Below are positions 1 to 6,041 of a DNA stretch of 9,473 bases, in pieces. Positions within the stretch are counted from its first letter, which is position 1. Each line of letters begins with the position of its first letter. The notes under the pieces were generated by a model, which saw only the letters and a list, made by a program, of their open reading frames with translations, had not been told where the DNA came from and ran no database searches. Origin of the DNA: an uncultured Marmoricola sp. GTDB taxonomy: Bacteria > Actinomycetota > Actinomycetes > Propionibacteriales > Nocardioidaceae. A program made the translations under genes and the position numbers. The DNA is taken from positions 1-9,473 of the forward strand of contig CALMMO010000291.1 of the NCBI GenBank assembly GCA_937868455.1, written 5' to 3'.

Positions 1-856
1 TGATGGCCTCATGGATGGACAGCACACGCTCGGCCGTTGCCACGTGAAGGTTCTCAATCATCTTGCCGTTGTAGGTCACCACACCGCGATCCTTGCCTTC
101 CTCCCAGGCGGCCACGATGCCTAGTGCATCGGCGACGGCCTGCTCGCTGGGGGCGAAGGTGGAGTTGGCGCCCTCAACTTGGCCGGGGTGGATCAAGGTC
201 TTGCCGTCAAAGCCCATCTCGCGCCCTTGTTGGCACTCGGCTAGGAACCCCTCGAGATTACGCACATCGTTGTAGACACCGTCCAAGATGGCCTTGCCGG
301 TCGCACGAGCAGCCAACAGACATAACCCGAGTCCGGTCAGGAGTGGCTGACGCCCGGGAACATGCTCGGCGTACAACTCTTTCGCCAAGTCATTGGTGCC
401 CATCACCAGCACACTGAGGCGGGGGCTGGCAGCCGCAATCTGCTCACAGTGCAACATGGCGATGGGGGTCTCAACCATGGCCCACAAGGTGGTCTTGTCG
501 GGCGCGCCGAAGCGGTCAAGTGAGTCCGCAAGCCGTTGGACTGCCTCGGCCGAGTCGACTTTGGGTACGACGATGGCATCGGGGCCAGCCGCACAGGCTG
601 CCCGTAAGTCGTCCTCGTGCCACGCGGTGTCAGACCCATTGACTCGGATCGTTAACTCGCGACGGCCATAGTCTCCCGATGCGACCGCGGCAGCTGCGGC
701 TTCCCGAGCGCCGACTTTGGCGTCAGGGGCGACGGCATCTTCGAGGTCAAAGATGATCGCATCGCAGGCAATTGTCTTCGCCTTTTCAAGCACCTTGGCG
801 TTCGAGGACGGCATATAGAGCACCGAACGACGGGGCCGGTAAGTGTTCTGGGTCAT
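1..856 (-). CDS. CoA-ester lyase, CitE-like (HpcH/HpaI aldolase family), 3' end cut by window edge
   Basis: This gene probably encodes a Mg-dependent lyase (or thioesterase) acting on a 3-hydroxyacyl-CoA such as malyl-CoA or citramalyl-CoA. The reading frame is open from the ATG at 856-854 to the left edge, giving 285 residues and no stop. Family members are usually about 275-300 aa, so little is missing. Visible landmarks are RRSVLYMPSSN (9-19), DLEDAV (37-42, metal/CoA region), RVN (71-73), VPKV (97-100), VETP (128-131, metal-binding Glu region), GTNDLAKEL (153-161, metal-binding Asp region), FDGKTLIHPGQ (216-226) and the C-terminal GKMIENLHV (264-272). The start overlaps the stop of the upstream mcl gene as TGATG, and GAGGT sits 6 nt before the ATG, so translation is probably coupled. 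The family is certain. The exact substrate is not, because the superfamily includes lyases and malyl-CoA thioesterases (Mcl2 type). Confidence 0.88.
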   Translation of the reverse strand, partial: MTQNTYRPRRSVLYMPSSNAKVLEKAKTIACDAIIFDLEDAVAPDAKVGAREAAAAAVASGDYGRRELTIRVNGSDTAWHEDDLRAACAAGPDAIVVPKVDSAEAVQRLADSLDRFGAPDKTTLWAMVETPIAMLHCEQIAAASPRLSVLVMGTNDLAKELYAEHVPGRQPLLTGLGLCLLAARATGKAILDGVYNDVRNLEGFLAECQQGREMGFDGKTLIHPGQVEGANSTFAPSEQAVADALGIVAAWEEGKDRGVVTYNGKMIENLHVATAERVLSIHEAI

Positions 857-1917
857 CACAGCACCTCAATGGCGTCGTAGGTGGCTTTGAGTTCGGGGTC
901 TATCTCGGCTAGCTGTTCAGCCAGCGCCACCATTACTAAGCACTGCTTCAGGGAGGCGTCGTCTTCCATCTTTCCGTCCAACATCACCGCTCCCGTGCCA
1001 TCACCCATTGCGGCGACAACTCGGCGAGCGTGACGGATGTCATCGACTGAGGGAGAGAAGACCCGGTTCGCGATGGCGATTTGCTTGGGGTGCAGGCTCC
1101 ACGTGCCGACACAGCCCAGCAAGAAGGCGTTACGGAACTGGTCTTCGCAGGCCACGACGTCGGTGATGTCACCGAAGGGCCCGTAGTACGGATAGATGCC
1201 GTGCATCGCGCAGGCATCAACCATGCGGGCGATTGTGTAATGCCACAGGTCTTGTTGGTAGATCGTGCGGGCGCCGTCAATGTCGCCGTCGACTGGGTCT
1301 TGGCGCACGAGATAGCCAGGGTGTCCGCCGCCGACTCGCGTGGTCTTCATGCGGCGGTCAGCTGCCAAGTCGGCAGGGCCAAGGGAAAGGCCCTGCATGC
1401 GCGGTGAAGCTCCGCAAATCTCCTCGATATTGGCAACGCCACGGGCGGTTTCCAAAATGGCGTGCACCAGGATCGGGCGGGTTAAACCGGCTTTGGCTTC
1501 CAACTGGGCCAGCAGGCGATCTATGTAGTGGATGTCTTCGGCGCCTTGCACCTTGGGAACCATGATGACGTCGAGTTTGTGTCCGATGGCCAGCACCAGA
1601 CGAGTGAGGTCATCGAGCACCCAGGGGGAGTCCAAGGAATTGATGCGGGTCCACAGCTGGGTGGGGCCGAAGTCGACGCTCTCGGCGATGGCGACAAGGC
1701 CTTCGCGGGCTGCCTCCTTGTTTTCGGCCTTCACCGCATCTTCTAGATTGCCAAGAAGTACGTCGACGGTGCCGACCATGTCGGGAACCTTGGCCGCCAT
1801 CTTGGGATTTGAGGGGTCAAAGAAGTGGATGGCCCGGCTCGGCCGAGCCGGAATCGAGGTCAGGGGGGTGGGGGCACCCAGGGCAAGCGGGCGGAAGAAG
1901 TCCTTAGCGGGTCGCAT
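856..1917 (-). CDS. mcl: L-malyl-CoA / beta-methylmalyl-CoA / citramalyl-CoA lyase (Mcl type)
   Basis: The predicted enzyme reversibly cleaves malyl-CoA (glyoxylate + acetyl-CoA), beta-methylmalyl-CoA (glyoxylate + propionyl-CoA) and possibly citramalyl-CoA, in the cytoplasm. The 353-aa form starts at the ATG at 1917. Its first residues (MRPAKDFFRPLALGAP) match the N-terminus I remember for Chloroflexus-type Mcl, so this start is preferred over the upstream GTG at 1974, which would add 19 residues without family resemblance. Landmarks are RPSRAIHFF (25-33), GNLEDAV (56-62), RIN (91-93), IMVPKV (118-123), ETARG (156-160, metal-binding Glu), LGPADLAAD (179-187, metal-binding Asp), MKTTRVGGGHP (190-200), QQDLWHYTIARMVD (221-234), YYGPFGD (244-250), SLHPKQI (274-280) and DGKMEDD (314-320). 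The long middle insert (GGGHP to YGPFGD) separates the Mcl type from short CitE proteins. It heads a two-gene operon with another lyase. Pathway assignment (3-hydroxypropionate-like, ethylmalonyl-CoA, or C5 acid breakdown) cannot be settled here. Confidence 0.88.
   Translation of the reverse strand: MRPAKDFFRPLALGAPTPLTSIPARPSRAIHFFDPSNPKMAAKVPDMVGTVDVLLGNLEDAVKAENKEAAREGLVAIAESVDFGPTQLWTRINSLDSPWVLDDLTRLVLAIGHKLDVIMVPKVQGAEDIHYIDRLLAQLEAKAGLTRPILVHAILETARGVANIEEICGASPRMQGLSLGPADLAADRRMKTTRVGGGHPGYLVRQDPVDGDIDGARTIYQQDLWHYTIARMVDACAMHGIYPYYGPFGDITDVVACEDQFRNAFLLGCVGTWSLHPKQIAIANRVFSPSVDDIRHARRVVAAMGDGTGAVMLDGKMEDDASLKQCLVMVALAEQLAEIDPELKATYDAIEVL
863..867 (-). promoter_or_regulatory. Ribosome binding site of the downstream CoA lyase, inside the mcl 3' end
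   Basis: On the minus strand GAGGT lies 6 nt upstream of the ATG at 856-854, within the last codons of mcl. It fixes the start of the second lyase at the TGATG junction and supports translational coupling. Confidence 0.6.
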
Positions 1918-1924
1918 GTTGGCG

Positions 1925-1952
1925 ACGCTAGCAGCGGGTAGACGTTTGTCGG
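1925..1952 (-). promoter_or_regulatory. Candidate leaderless promoter of mcl
   Basis: On the minus strand CCGACA (1952-1947), a 16-nt spacer and TAGCGT (1930-1925) resemble -35 and TANNNT -10 elements. The -10 ends 7 nt before the ATG at 1917, the distance expected if transcription begins at or next to the start codon. No Shine-Dalgarno sequence precedes this ATG. If true, the upstream GTG at 1974 is not used. Prediction by eye only. Confidence 0.35.
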
Positions 1953-1980
1953 TATGAGCCGCTTCACTTCTCACAGGTAT

Positions 1981-2004
1981 CTGGCGAAGCAGTAGGGCTT
2001 CCAG
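1981..2004. repeat. Imperfect inverted repeat in the mcl-metY divergent spacer
   Basis: CTGG-CG-AAGC and GCTTCCAG form two arms that pair over 8 bp with a 2-nt CG bulge and a 6-nt loop (AGTAGG). It sits between the divergent mcl and metY starts, upstream of both, where a regulator could bind. It could equally be a chance palindrome. It is not followed by a T-run in either direction, so it does not look like a terminator. Confidence 0.3.
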
Positions 2005-2060
2005 CTAGTGAGACTGCTCATCTGACTTCGCTGATCCCCGCCAAGGTGTGCATAACCCGA

Positions 2061-2068
2061 AAGAGGAG
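2061..2068 (+). promoter_or_regulatory. Ribosome binding site of metY
   Basis: AAGAGGAG ends 5 nt before the metY ATG. It is the strongest Shine-Dalgarno sequence in the window and fixes the start at 2074. It also implies a leadered transcript for metY, unlike mcl and the transporter. I found no convincing -10/-35 pair and no recognisable SAM riboswitch between 1975 and 2060. Confidence 0.7.
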
Positions 2069-2073
2069 CCCTC

Positions 2074-3363
2074 ATGACGTATCGCCCCGAAACCCTCGCA
2101 GTGCACGCAGGGCAAGAGCAGGCTGACCCGACCACCAACGCTCGCGCCGTGCCGATTTACCAGACAACTTCCTATGTCTTTGACTCCACCGAACACGCTG
2201 CGGATCTGTTTGCTCTGCGCGTGCCCGGAAACATCTACACCCGGATCATGAACCCGACCCAGTCGGTGTTTGAGGACCGCATGACTCAACTCGAGGGCGG
2301 CGTTGGCGCACTTGCTGTGGCCTCTGGATCCTCAGCTGTCACCTACGCCGTGCTCAACCTCACCTATGCCGGTGACAACATCGTCGCCCTCTCGACGTTG
2401 TACGGCGGGACCTACGCACTCTTCGCCCACACCTTGCCGCAGTTTGGCATTGAGGTCAGGTTCGTCGACCCGAGCAAGCCTGAGGAACTGGCCGCTCACG
2501 TGGATGAGAAGACCAAGTTGGTCTTTGGTGAGACAGTGGGCAACCCAGCGATCAATGTTGTCGATCTGGCTGCGTGGTCGAAGGCAGCCCACGACCAGGG
2601 TTTGCCGTTCATCGTGGACAACACTGCTCCCACGCCGTACCTGTGCCGTCCTTTTGAGAGCGGCGTTGACGTCGTCATCCACTCGGCAACCAAGTACATC
2701 GGCGGACATGGCACCTCCATTGGTGGCGTCATCGTTGATGCTGGTTCATTCGACTGGGCGGCACACAGCGATCGCTTCCCTGGCCTAACGCAGCCTGACC
2801 CGGCCTACCACGGCGTGGTCTGGACCGAGGCGGTTGGCAACCTCGCCTACATCATCCGGGCCCGCACGGTTTTGCTGCGTAACACTGGCGCCGCGGTCAC
2901 CCCGATGAACTCCTGGTTGTTCTTGCAAGGCCTGGAGACGCTGCACCTTCGCATGGAGCGCCACAGTGACAATGCACTCGCGGTCGCCAAGCACTTGCAG
3001 TCGCACCCGGCTGTCTCGTGGGTCAACTACCCAGGATTGGACGAGAGCCCCAACAAGGCCATCGCCGATTCGATCTTCACCGGTCGTGGCTATGGCGGCT
3101 TGGTTTCATTTGGCATCAAGGGCGGGCGTGAGGCCGGGCAGGGCTTCATCGAGGCACTGGGATTGTTCTCCCACCTCGCCAACATCGGCGATGCCAAGTC
3201 ATTGGCGATTCACAACGCCACGACCACCCACTCCCAATTGACTGCAGATGAGTTGGCTGCGGCCGGCGTCCCAGAGGACATGGTGCGGTTGTCGGTCGGC
3301 ATTGAGCACGTCGAGGACCTCATTGCTGACCTCGACCAGGCACTAGCAGCAGCAGCTAAGTAA
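2074..3363 (+). CDS. metY: O-acetylhomoserine sulfhydrylase (O-acetylhomoserine aminocarboxypropyltransferase)
   Basis: This is a PLP enzyme of the Cys/Met metabolism family (fold type I). It makes homocysteine and acetate from O-acetylhomoserine and sulfide, in the cytoplasm. The 429-aa length fits MetY, which is longer (about 425-440 aa) than MetB/MetC/MetZ (about 380-400 aa). Visible landmarks are TLAVHAGQ (7-14), PIYQTTSYVFDS (27-38), IYTRIMNPT (54-62, the Tyr/Arg that reach the neighbouring subunit's PLP phosphate), ASGSSA (83-88, PLP phosphate loop), GGTYALF (111-117), VDNTAPTPYL (181-190, Asp182 to the pyridine N), SATKYIGGHG (204-213, PLP Lys207) and VRLSVGIEHVEDLI (404-417, substrate-carboxylate Arg405). 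The phosphate loop reads SGSSA where many relatives have SGQAA, probably a harmless variant. It starts the metY-metX-metW run, with metX beginning 6 nt after its TAA. A strong RBS supports the start. Function is very likely. Confidence 0.95.
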   Translation: MTYRPETLAVHAGQEQADPTTNARAVPIYQTTSYVFDSTEHAADLFALRVPGNIYTRIMNPTQSVFEDRMTQLEGGVGALAVASGSSAVTYAVLNLTYAGDNIVALSTLYGGTYALFAHTLPQFGIEVRFVDPSKPEELAAHVDEKTKLVFGETVGNPAINVVDLAAWSKAAHDQGLPFIVDNTAPTPYLCRPFESGVDVVIHSATKYIGGHGTSIGGVIVDAGSFDWAAHSDRFPGLTQPDPAYHGVVWTEAVGNLAYIIRARTVLLRNTGAAVTPMNSWLFLQGLETLHLRMERHSDNALAVAKHLQSHPAVSWVNYPGLDESPNKAIADSIFTGRGYGGLVSFGIKGGREAGQGFIEALGLFSHLANIGDAKSLAIHNATTTHSQLTADELAAAGVPEDMVRLSVGIEHVEDLIADLDQALAAAAK

Positions 3364-3369
3364 CCACTG

Positions 3370-4506
3370 ATGGCACCGGGCCGCATCGAAAGCACCACCA
3401 AGACGGTGGTGCTTTTCGATGCTGCCCGGCCATTGGTGCTTGAGAGCGGCGAGCGCCTAGAGCACGTTGAGGTTGCCTTTGAAACCTGGGGCGAACTCAA
3501 TGCAGATGCCTCGAACGCTGTGTTTGTCTGCCATGCCCTCACCGGCGACGCCCACGCCAGTGGAAGTGAAGTCGACCCCGGTTGGTGGGACACCATGGTC
3601 GGGCCAGGCAAGCCGGTCGACACCGAGCGCTTCTTTGTGATCTGCCCCAACCTCTTAGGTGGTTGTCGCGGGACAACCGGGCCCTCCTCGATCGATCCAG
3701 GCACGGGGAGTGCTTATGGGCTCAACTTTCCCCTGCTCTCCATCCGCGATTTCGTCACTGTGCACCGAGCGCTGCTAGCCCACCTCGGGGTGAAGCGTCT
3801 TCTCGCTGGCGTCGGTGGGTCATTGGGCGGCATGCAGGTGCTTCAGTGGGCGCTCGATGCTCCCGAGGAGATCGCCCACGCGGTGGTCGTGGCGGCGAGT
3901 TCGCGGTTATCGGCTCAAAACATTGCGTTCTCAGCAGTCGCTCGTTCCGCGATCATGGGCGACCCCGAGTTCAAGGACGGACTGTTCTTGGACTCTCCTG
4001 ATGCCGAAGGCCCCCGAACAGGGTTGGCGATCGCACGGATGATGGCCCACATCACCTATCTCTCCGAGCAGGCGATGGCCGAAAAGTTTGGTCGACGCAT
4101 TCAAGATGGGGCCGAACCACGGCGGAGGTTCGGCGTCGATTTTGCCGTCGAGTCCTATCTGGAGCATCAGGGCTCCACGTTTCTTGACCGGTTCGACCCC
4201 TTTTCCTACCTCTACCTCACCCGCGCCTTGGACTACTTCGATCCTTTCGCGGAGCAGGGCGCATTGATTCGTGTGATTGCCCAACCGACGCGGTTCTTGG
4301 TCGTTGCCTTCGATTCGGACTGGCGCTTCAGCACCTCGCACTCGCGTCGTATCGCCCACACCTTGGAGCGAGCCGGGGTGCCGACGTCATTTCGGGAGAT
4401 CTCGTCACCGCATGGGCATGACTCGTTCCTGCTCGAGGTCCCCGACTACCTCGATACGGTCCGGGCCTTTCTCGATCACGCTTCGGAGGCCGCTCATGCG
4501 TCCTGA
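3370..4506 (+). CDS. metX: Homoserine O-acetyltransferase (alpha/beta hydrolase fold)
   Basis: The predicted enzyme activates homoserine by acyl transfer, normally from acetyl-CoA, giving the O-acetylhomoserine used by the adjacent MetY. The 378-aa protein has the full MetX set: FETWGELN (37-44), CHALTGDAHASG (54-65), GGCRGTTGPSSIDP (97-110), FPLLSIRDFV (120-129), the nucleophile elbow GVGGSLGGMQ (147-156, Ser151), SDWRFS (316-321, Asp317) and SPHGHDSFL (346-354, His350), which form the catalytic triad. The ATG at 3370 is used because the metY TAA (3361-3363) is in the same frame and only CCA and CTG codons lie between. There is no clear RBS, so it may depend on ribosomes terminating on metY. 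A 23-bp hairpin covers codons 3-20. GTG codons within or just after that hairpin could be alternative starts, but the residues from about 11 onward (KTVVLF...PLVLESG) resemble the family N-terminus. Some MetX homologues use succinyl-CoA, and the donor cannot be proved here. Confidence 0.94.
   Translation: MAPGRIESTTKTVVLFDAARPLVLESGERLEHVEVAFETWGELNADASNAVFVCHALTGDAHASGSEVDPGWWDTMVGPGKPVDTERFFVICPNLLGGCRGTTGPSSIDPGTGSAYGLNFPLLSIRDFVTVHRALLAHLGVKRLLAGVGGSLGGMQVLQWALDAPEEIAHAVVVAASSRLSAQNIAFSAVARSAIMGDPEFKDGLFLDSPDAEGPRTGLAIARMMAHITYLSEQAMAEKFGRRIQDGAEPRRRFGVDFAVESYLEHQGSTFLDRFDPFSYLYLTRALDYFDPFAEQGALIRVIAQPTRFLVVAFDSDWRFSTSHSRRIAHTLERAGVPTSFREISSPHGHDSFLLEVPDYLDTVRAFLDHASEAAHAS
3376..3429 (+). 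other. Long near-perfect RNA hairpin at the 5' end of metX
   Basis: The arms are 3376-3399 and 3405-3429. The inner part pairs GCACCACC (3392-3399) with GGTGGTGC (3405-3412) around a 5-nt loop, AAGAC. It continues through ATCGAAA (3385-3391) with TTTTCGAT (3413-3420, one bulged T), then GC/GC, one C/T mismatch, and CCGGGC (3376-3381) with GCCCGG (3424-3429). That is 23 base pairs with one mismatch and one bulge. It begins 3 nt after the metX ATG and 12 nt after the metY stop, so it lies where it could control metX initiation or arrest RNA polymerase. No T-run follows the base of the stem, so it is not a standard intrinsic terminator. The symmetry could also be a DNA operator. The structure is seen directly; the role is inferred. 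Confidence 0.7.
4485..4489 (+). promoter_or_regulatory. Ribosome binding site of metW inside metX
   Basis: GGAGG ends 6 nt before the ATG at 4496, within the last codons of metX. It decides the metW start over an upstream in-frame ATG (4277) that would lie deep in metX coding sequence. Confidence 0.7.
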
Positions 4507-5089
4507 TCTCGAAGTGATTGCTGGCTTGGTCCCACATGGGGCTCGGGTGCTCGATCTTGGCTGTGGCGATGGGCAACTGCTCCAGACGTTGATCCAGCAG
4601 CGTGGCTGCAGTGGGACGGGGGTTGAAAACGACCCCGAGTCGCTGATTGCGGCGATCCGCCGCGGGGTCTCGGTCATGGAAGTCGATATCGACGATGAGG
4701 ATCCTGCCGGCCTCGCGGAGTTCGCTGATTCGACGTACGACCTAGTGATCGTGTCGCAAACACTGCAAACGACTCGGCGTCCAGACCGAGTGCTTGACCA
4801 TGTTCAGCGCATCGCAGGCAGGGGCATCATCTCGGTGCCGAACTTTGGCTACTGGAAACACCGGTTCCAGTTGCTCGTCGGTGGACGGATGCCAGTTTCG
4901 TCGGCTATCCCGCACCCGTGGTACGACACGCCTAACATCCACCTCTCCAGCTTGCGAGACGTGGAGACGCTCATTGCCGAGCGTGGTTTTGAGGTCCAAG
5001 AACAGGTGACGTTGGGTCGCGATGGCTTCGCGATCCGCACTCCTGTGCCCAATGTGGTCGCCTCAGGCGCCGTTTACCTCCTTGGCTAG
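4496..5089 (+). CDS. metW: MetW, methyltransferase-fold partner of MetX
   Basis: MetW proteins accompany MetX-type homoserine acyltransferases and are reported to be needed for, or to stimulate, their activity in some bacteria. They keep a class I SAM-methyltransferase fold but no confirmed methyl acceptor. The predicted protein is 197 aa, the usual MetW length (about 195-215). It begins MRPDLEVIAGLVPHGARVLD and has the SAM-binding motif I VLDLGCGDGQLL (18-29), the acidic residue of motif II in GVENDPE (42-48), the MetW-typical VSQTLQTTRRP (86-96), VPNFGYWKHRFQLLVGGRMP (114-133), PHPWYDTPNIH (139-149) and a C-terminal GFEV (164-167). It overlaps metX by 11 nt and has its own GGAGG RBS, a classic metXW arrangement. 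MetW is best known from Proteobacteria, so its presence here is notable if the host is an actinobacterium. The assignment is strong; the biochemical role remains an inference. Confidence 0.9.
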   Translation: MRPDLEVIAGLVPHGARVLDLGCGDGQLLQTLIQQRGCSGTGVENDPESLIAAIRRGVSVMEVDIDDEDPAGLAEFADSTYDLVIVSQTLQTTRRPDRVLDHVQRIAGRGIISVPNFGYWKHRFQLLVGGRMPVSSAIPHPWYDTPNIHLSSLRDVETLIAERGFEVQEQVTLGRDGFAIRTPVPNVVASGAVYLLG

Positions 5090-5098
5090 CAAATAGGC

Positions 5099-5104
5099 CA
5101 CACT
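5099..5104 (+). promoter_or_regulatory. Weak candidate leaderless -10 for the CDF transporter
   Basis: CACACT (CANNNT rather than TANNNT) ends 6 nt before the GTG at 5111 in the 21-nt metW-transporter gap. There is no Shine-Dalgarno sequence before this GTG, and no good -35 was seen. The transporter could instead be read from the met transcript. Confidence 0.2.
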
Positions 5105-5110
5105 GACCCC

Positions 5111-6031
5111 GTGAGTGCACGCCAAAACCTGACCCGCTTCGCCTGGCTATCCATTGCTGCGGCTGTGTTGACCATCGGCTTGAAGACCGGCGCCTATTTC
5201 TTGACCGGCTCAGTCGGGCTGCTCTCTGATGCGGCTGAGTCTGTGGTCAACCTCGTGGCGGCAGTCGTCGCCTTGATCGCGCTGCGGGTTGCGGCACAGC
5301 CAGCCGACGCAGAGCACCCCTATGGGCACGCCAAAGCGGAGTACTTCTCGGCGGTGGTCGAGGGAATCATGATCTTCGTCGCTGCCATCTTCATCATCTA
5401 CAGCGCCGTGCAGCGATTTCTTGATCCTCAACCCATTGAGAACGTCGGCATCGGTCTGGGAGTCTCGGTCTTTGCCTCAGTGATCAACGGATTGGTCGCG
5501 TGGAAACTCATCAACGTCGGTCGCGAAGAGCGGTCGATCACCCTGACTGCCGATGGCAAGCACCTCCTCACCGATGTGTGGACCTCTGTCGGTGTCGTGC
5601 TCGGAGTCATGCTGGTGGCGCTGACCGGTTGGCTGCGACTTGACCCGATCATCGCGTTCTTGGTGGGCCTCAACATTATTTGGACCGGCTACCACCTGAT
5701 CAGCCAGTCGGTTGATGGGTTGATGGACCGGGCCTTCCCGACTGAGGACGCCGATGCAGTCATCGCCACGTTGGAGGAGTTCGCGACCAGTGAGGTGCAC
5801 TTCCACGGGGTGCGCACCCGCGAGGCGGGCCACCAACGCTTCATCTCGATGCACATGTTGGTGCCAGGGGAGTGGTCGGTGCAGCGTGGTCACGACCTGG
5901 CTGAACTGGTTGAAGCTCGTTTGGGCGAGCGATTTGAGCACGTTGACGTCGACGTACACATTGAGCCATCCGATGACCCGCGATCGTTCGAGGCAGGCCT
6001 TGTCGGCTTGCAGGTGCCACCCACCAGTTAG
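5111..6031 (+). CDS. Cation diffusion facilitator (CDF) family metal exporter
   Basis: The predicted inner-membrane protein exports divalent metal (Zn, Fe, Mn or similar) in exchange for protons, as a dimer. The 306-aa length and order fit the family: six membrane helices at roughly residues 10-32, 37-62, 80-102, 114-134, 153-174 and 178-198, then a cytoplasmic ferredoxin-like domain (about 210-290). Signatures are GSVGLLSDAAESVVN (33-47), EHPYGHAKAEYFS (68-80), HLLTD (151-155) and, in the cytoplasmic domain, FHGVRTR (231-237), GHDL (260-263) and VHIEP (282-286). The helix V metal motif is the usual HxxxD (His151, Asp155). The helix II partner motif reads ExxxN (Glu43, Asn47) where FieF has DxxxD and zinc exporters HxxxD, so the metal specificity cannot be transferred from those. 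The start is a GTG without an RBS; no better start lies nearby. It follows metW by 21 nt. Confidence 0.92.
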   Translation: MSARQNLTRFAWLSIAAAVLTIGLKTGAYFLTGSVGLLSDAAESVVNLVAAVVALIALRVAAQPADAEHPYGHAKAEYFSAVVEGIMIFVAAIFIIYSAVQRFLDPQPIENVGIGLGVSVFASVINGLVAWKLINVGREERSITLTADGKHLLTDVWTSVGVVLGVMLVALTGWLRLDPIIAFLVGLNIIWTGYHLISQSVDGLMDRAFPTEDADAVIATLEEFATSEVHFHGVRTREAGHQRFISMHMLVPGEWSVQRGHDLAELVEARLGERFEHVDVDVHIEPSDDPRSFEAGLVGLQVPPTS

Positions 6032-6034
6032 GGT
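6007..6034 (+). promoter_or_regulatory. Candidate leaderless promoter of the small membrane protein gene
   Basis: TAGGGT (6029-6034) ends 7 nt before the GTG at 6042 and contains the TAG stop codon of the transporter. CTTGCA (6007-6012) lies 16 nt upstream as a weak -35. This fits a TANNNT -10 driving a leaderless mRNA. The alternative reading is that AGGG (6030-6033) is a ribosome binding site 8 nt from the GTG, with cotranscription from the transporter. Confidence 0.4.
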
Positions 6035-6041
6035 TTGGCGC

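Noticed and set aside
1939..1954. McbR-like operator (TAGAC near GTC) before mcl
   Set aside because: The half-sites TAGAC and GTC are 4 nt apart and the second is incomplete, so it does not fit the corynebacterial TAGAC-N6-GTCTA form.
1532..1957. 141-aa open frame antisense to mcl
   Set aside because: Ala/Ser/Arg-rich shadow of a well-conserved lyase gene, with no motifs.
1918..1974. N-terminal extension of Mcl to the GTG at 1974 (372 aa)
   Set aside because: The 19 extra residues have no family resemblance, the ATG at 1917 aligns with the known Mcl N-terminus, and a leaderless-type -10 lies inside the extension.
1975..2073. SAM riboswitch upstream of metY
   Set aside because: Methionine genes often carry one, but I could not find the conserved core or stems of the known SAM classes in this short spacer.
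4111..4134. 8-bp perfect inverted repeat (GCCGAACC / GGTTCGGC) in metX
   Set aside because: A few such repeats are expected by chance in GC-rich coding DNA of this length, and it is mid-gene without other signals.
4277..4495. Extension of metW upstream to an ATG at 4277 (270 aa)
   Set aside because: The extra 73 residues are an Arg/Ser/Pro-rich out-of-frame reading of metX, while the ATG at 4496 has a good GGAGG site and starts the MetW domain.
4631..4669. Nested short inverted repeats in metW (GACCCC/GGGGTC and GCGGCG/CGCCGC)
   Set aside because: Six-base arms with an asymmetric internal loop in GC-rich coding sequence are not distinguishable from chance.
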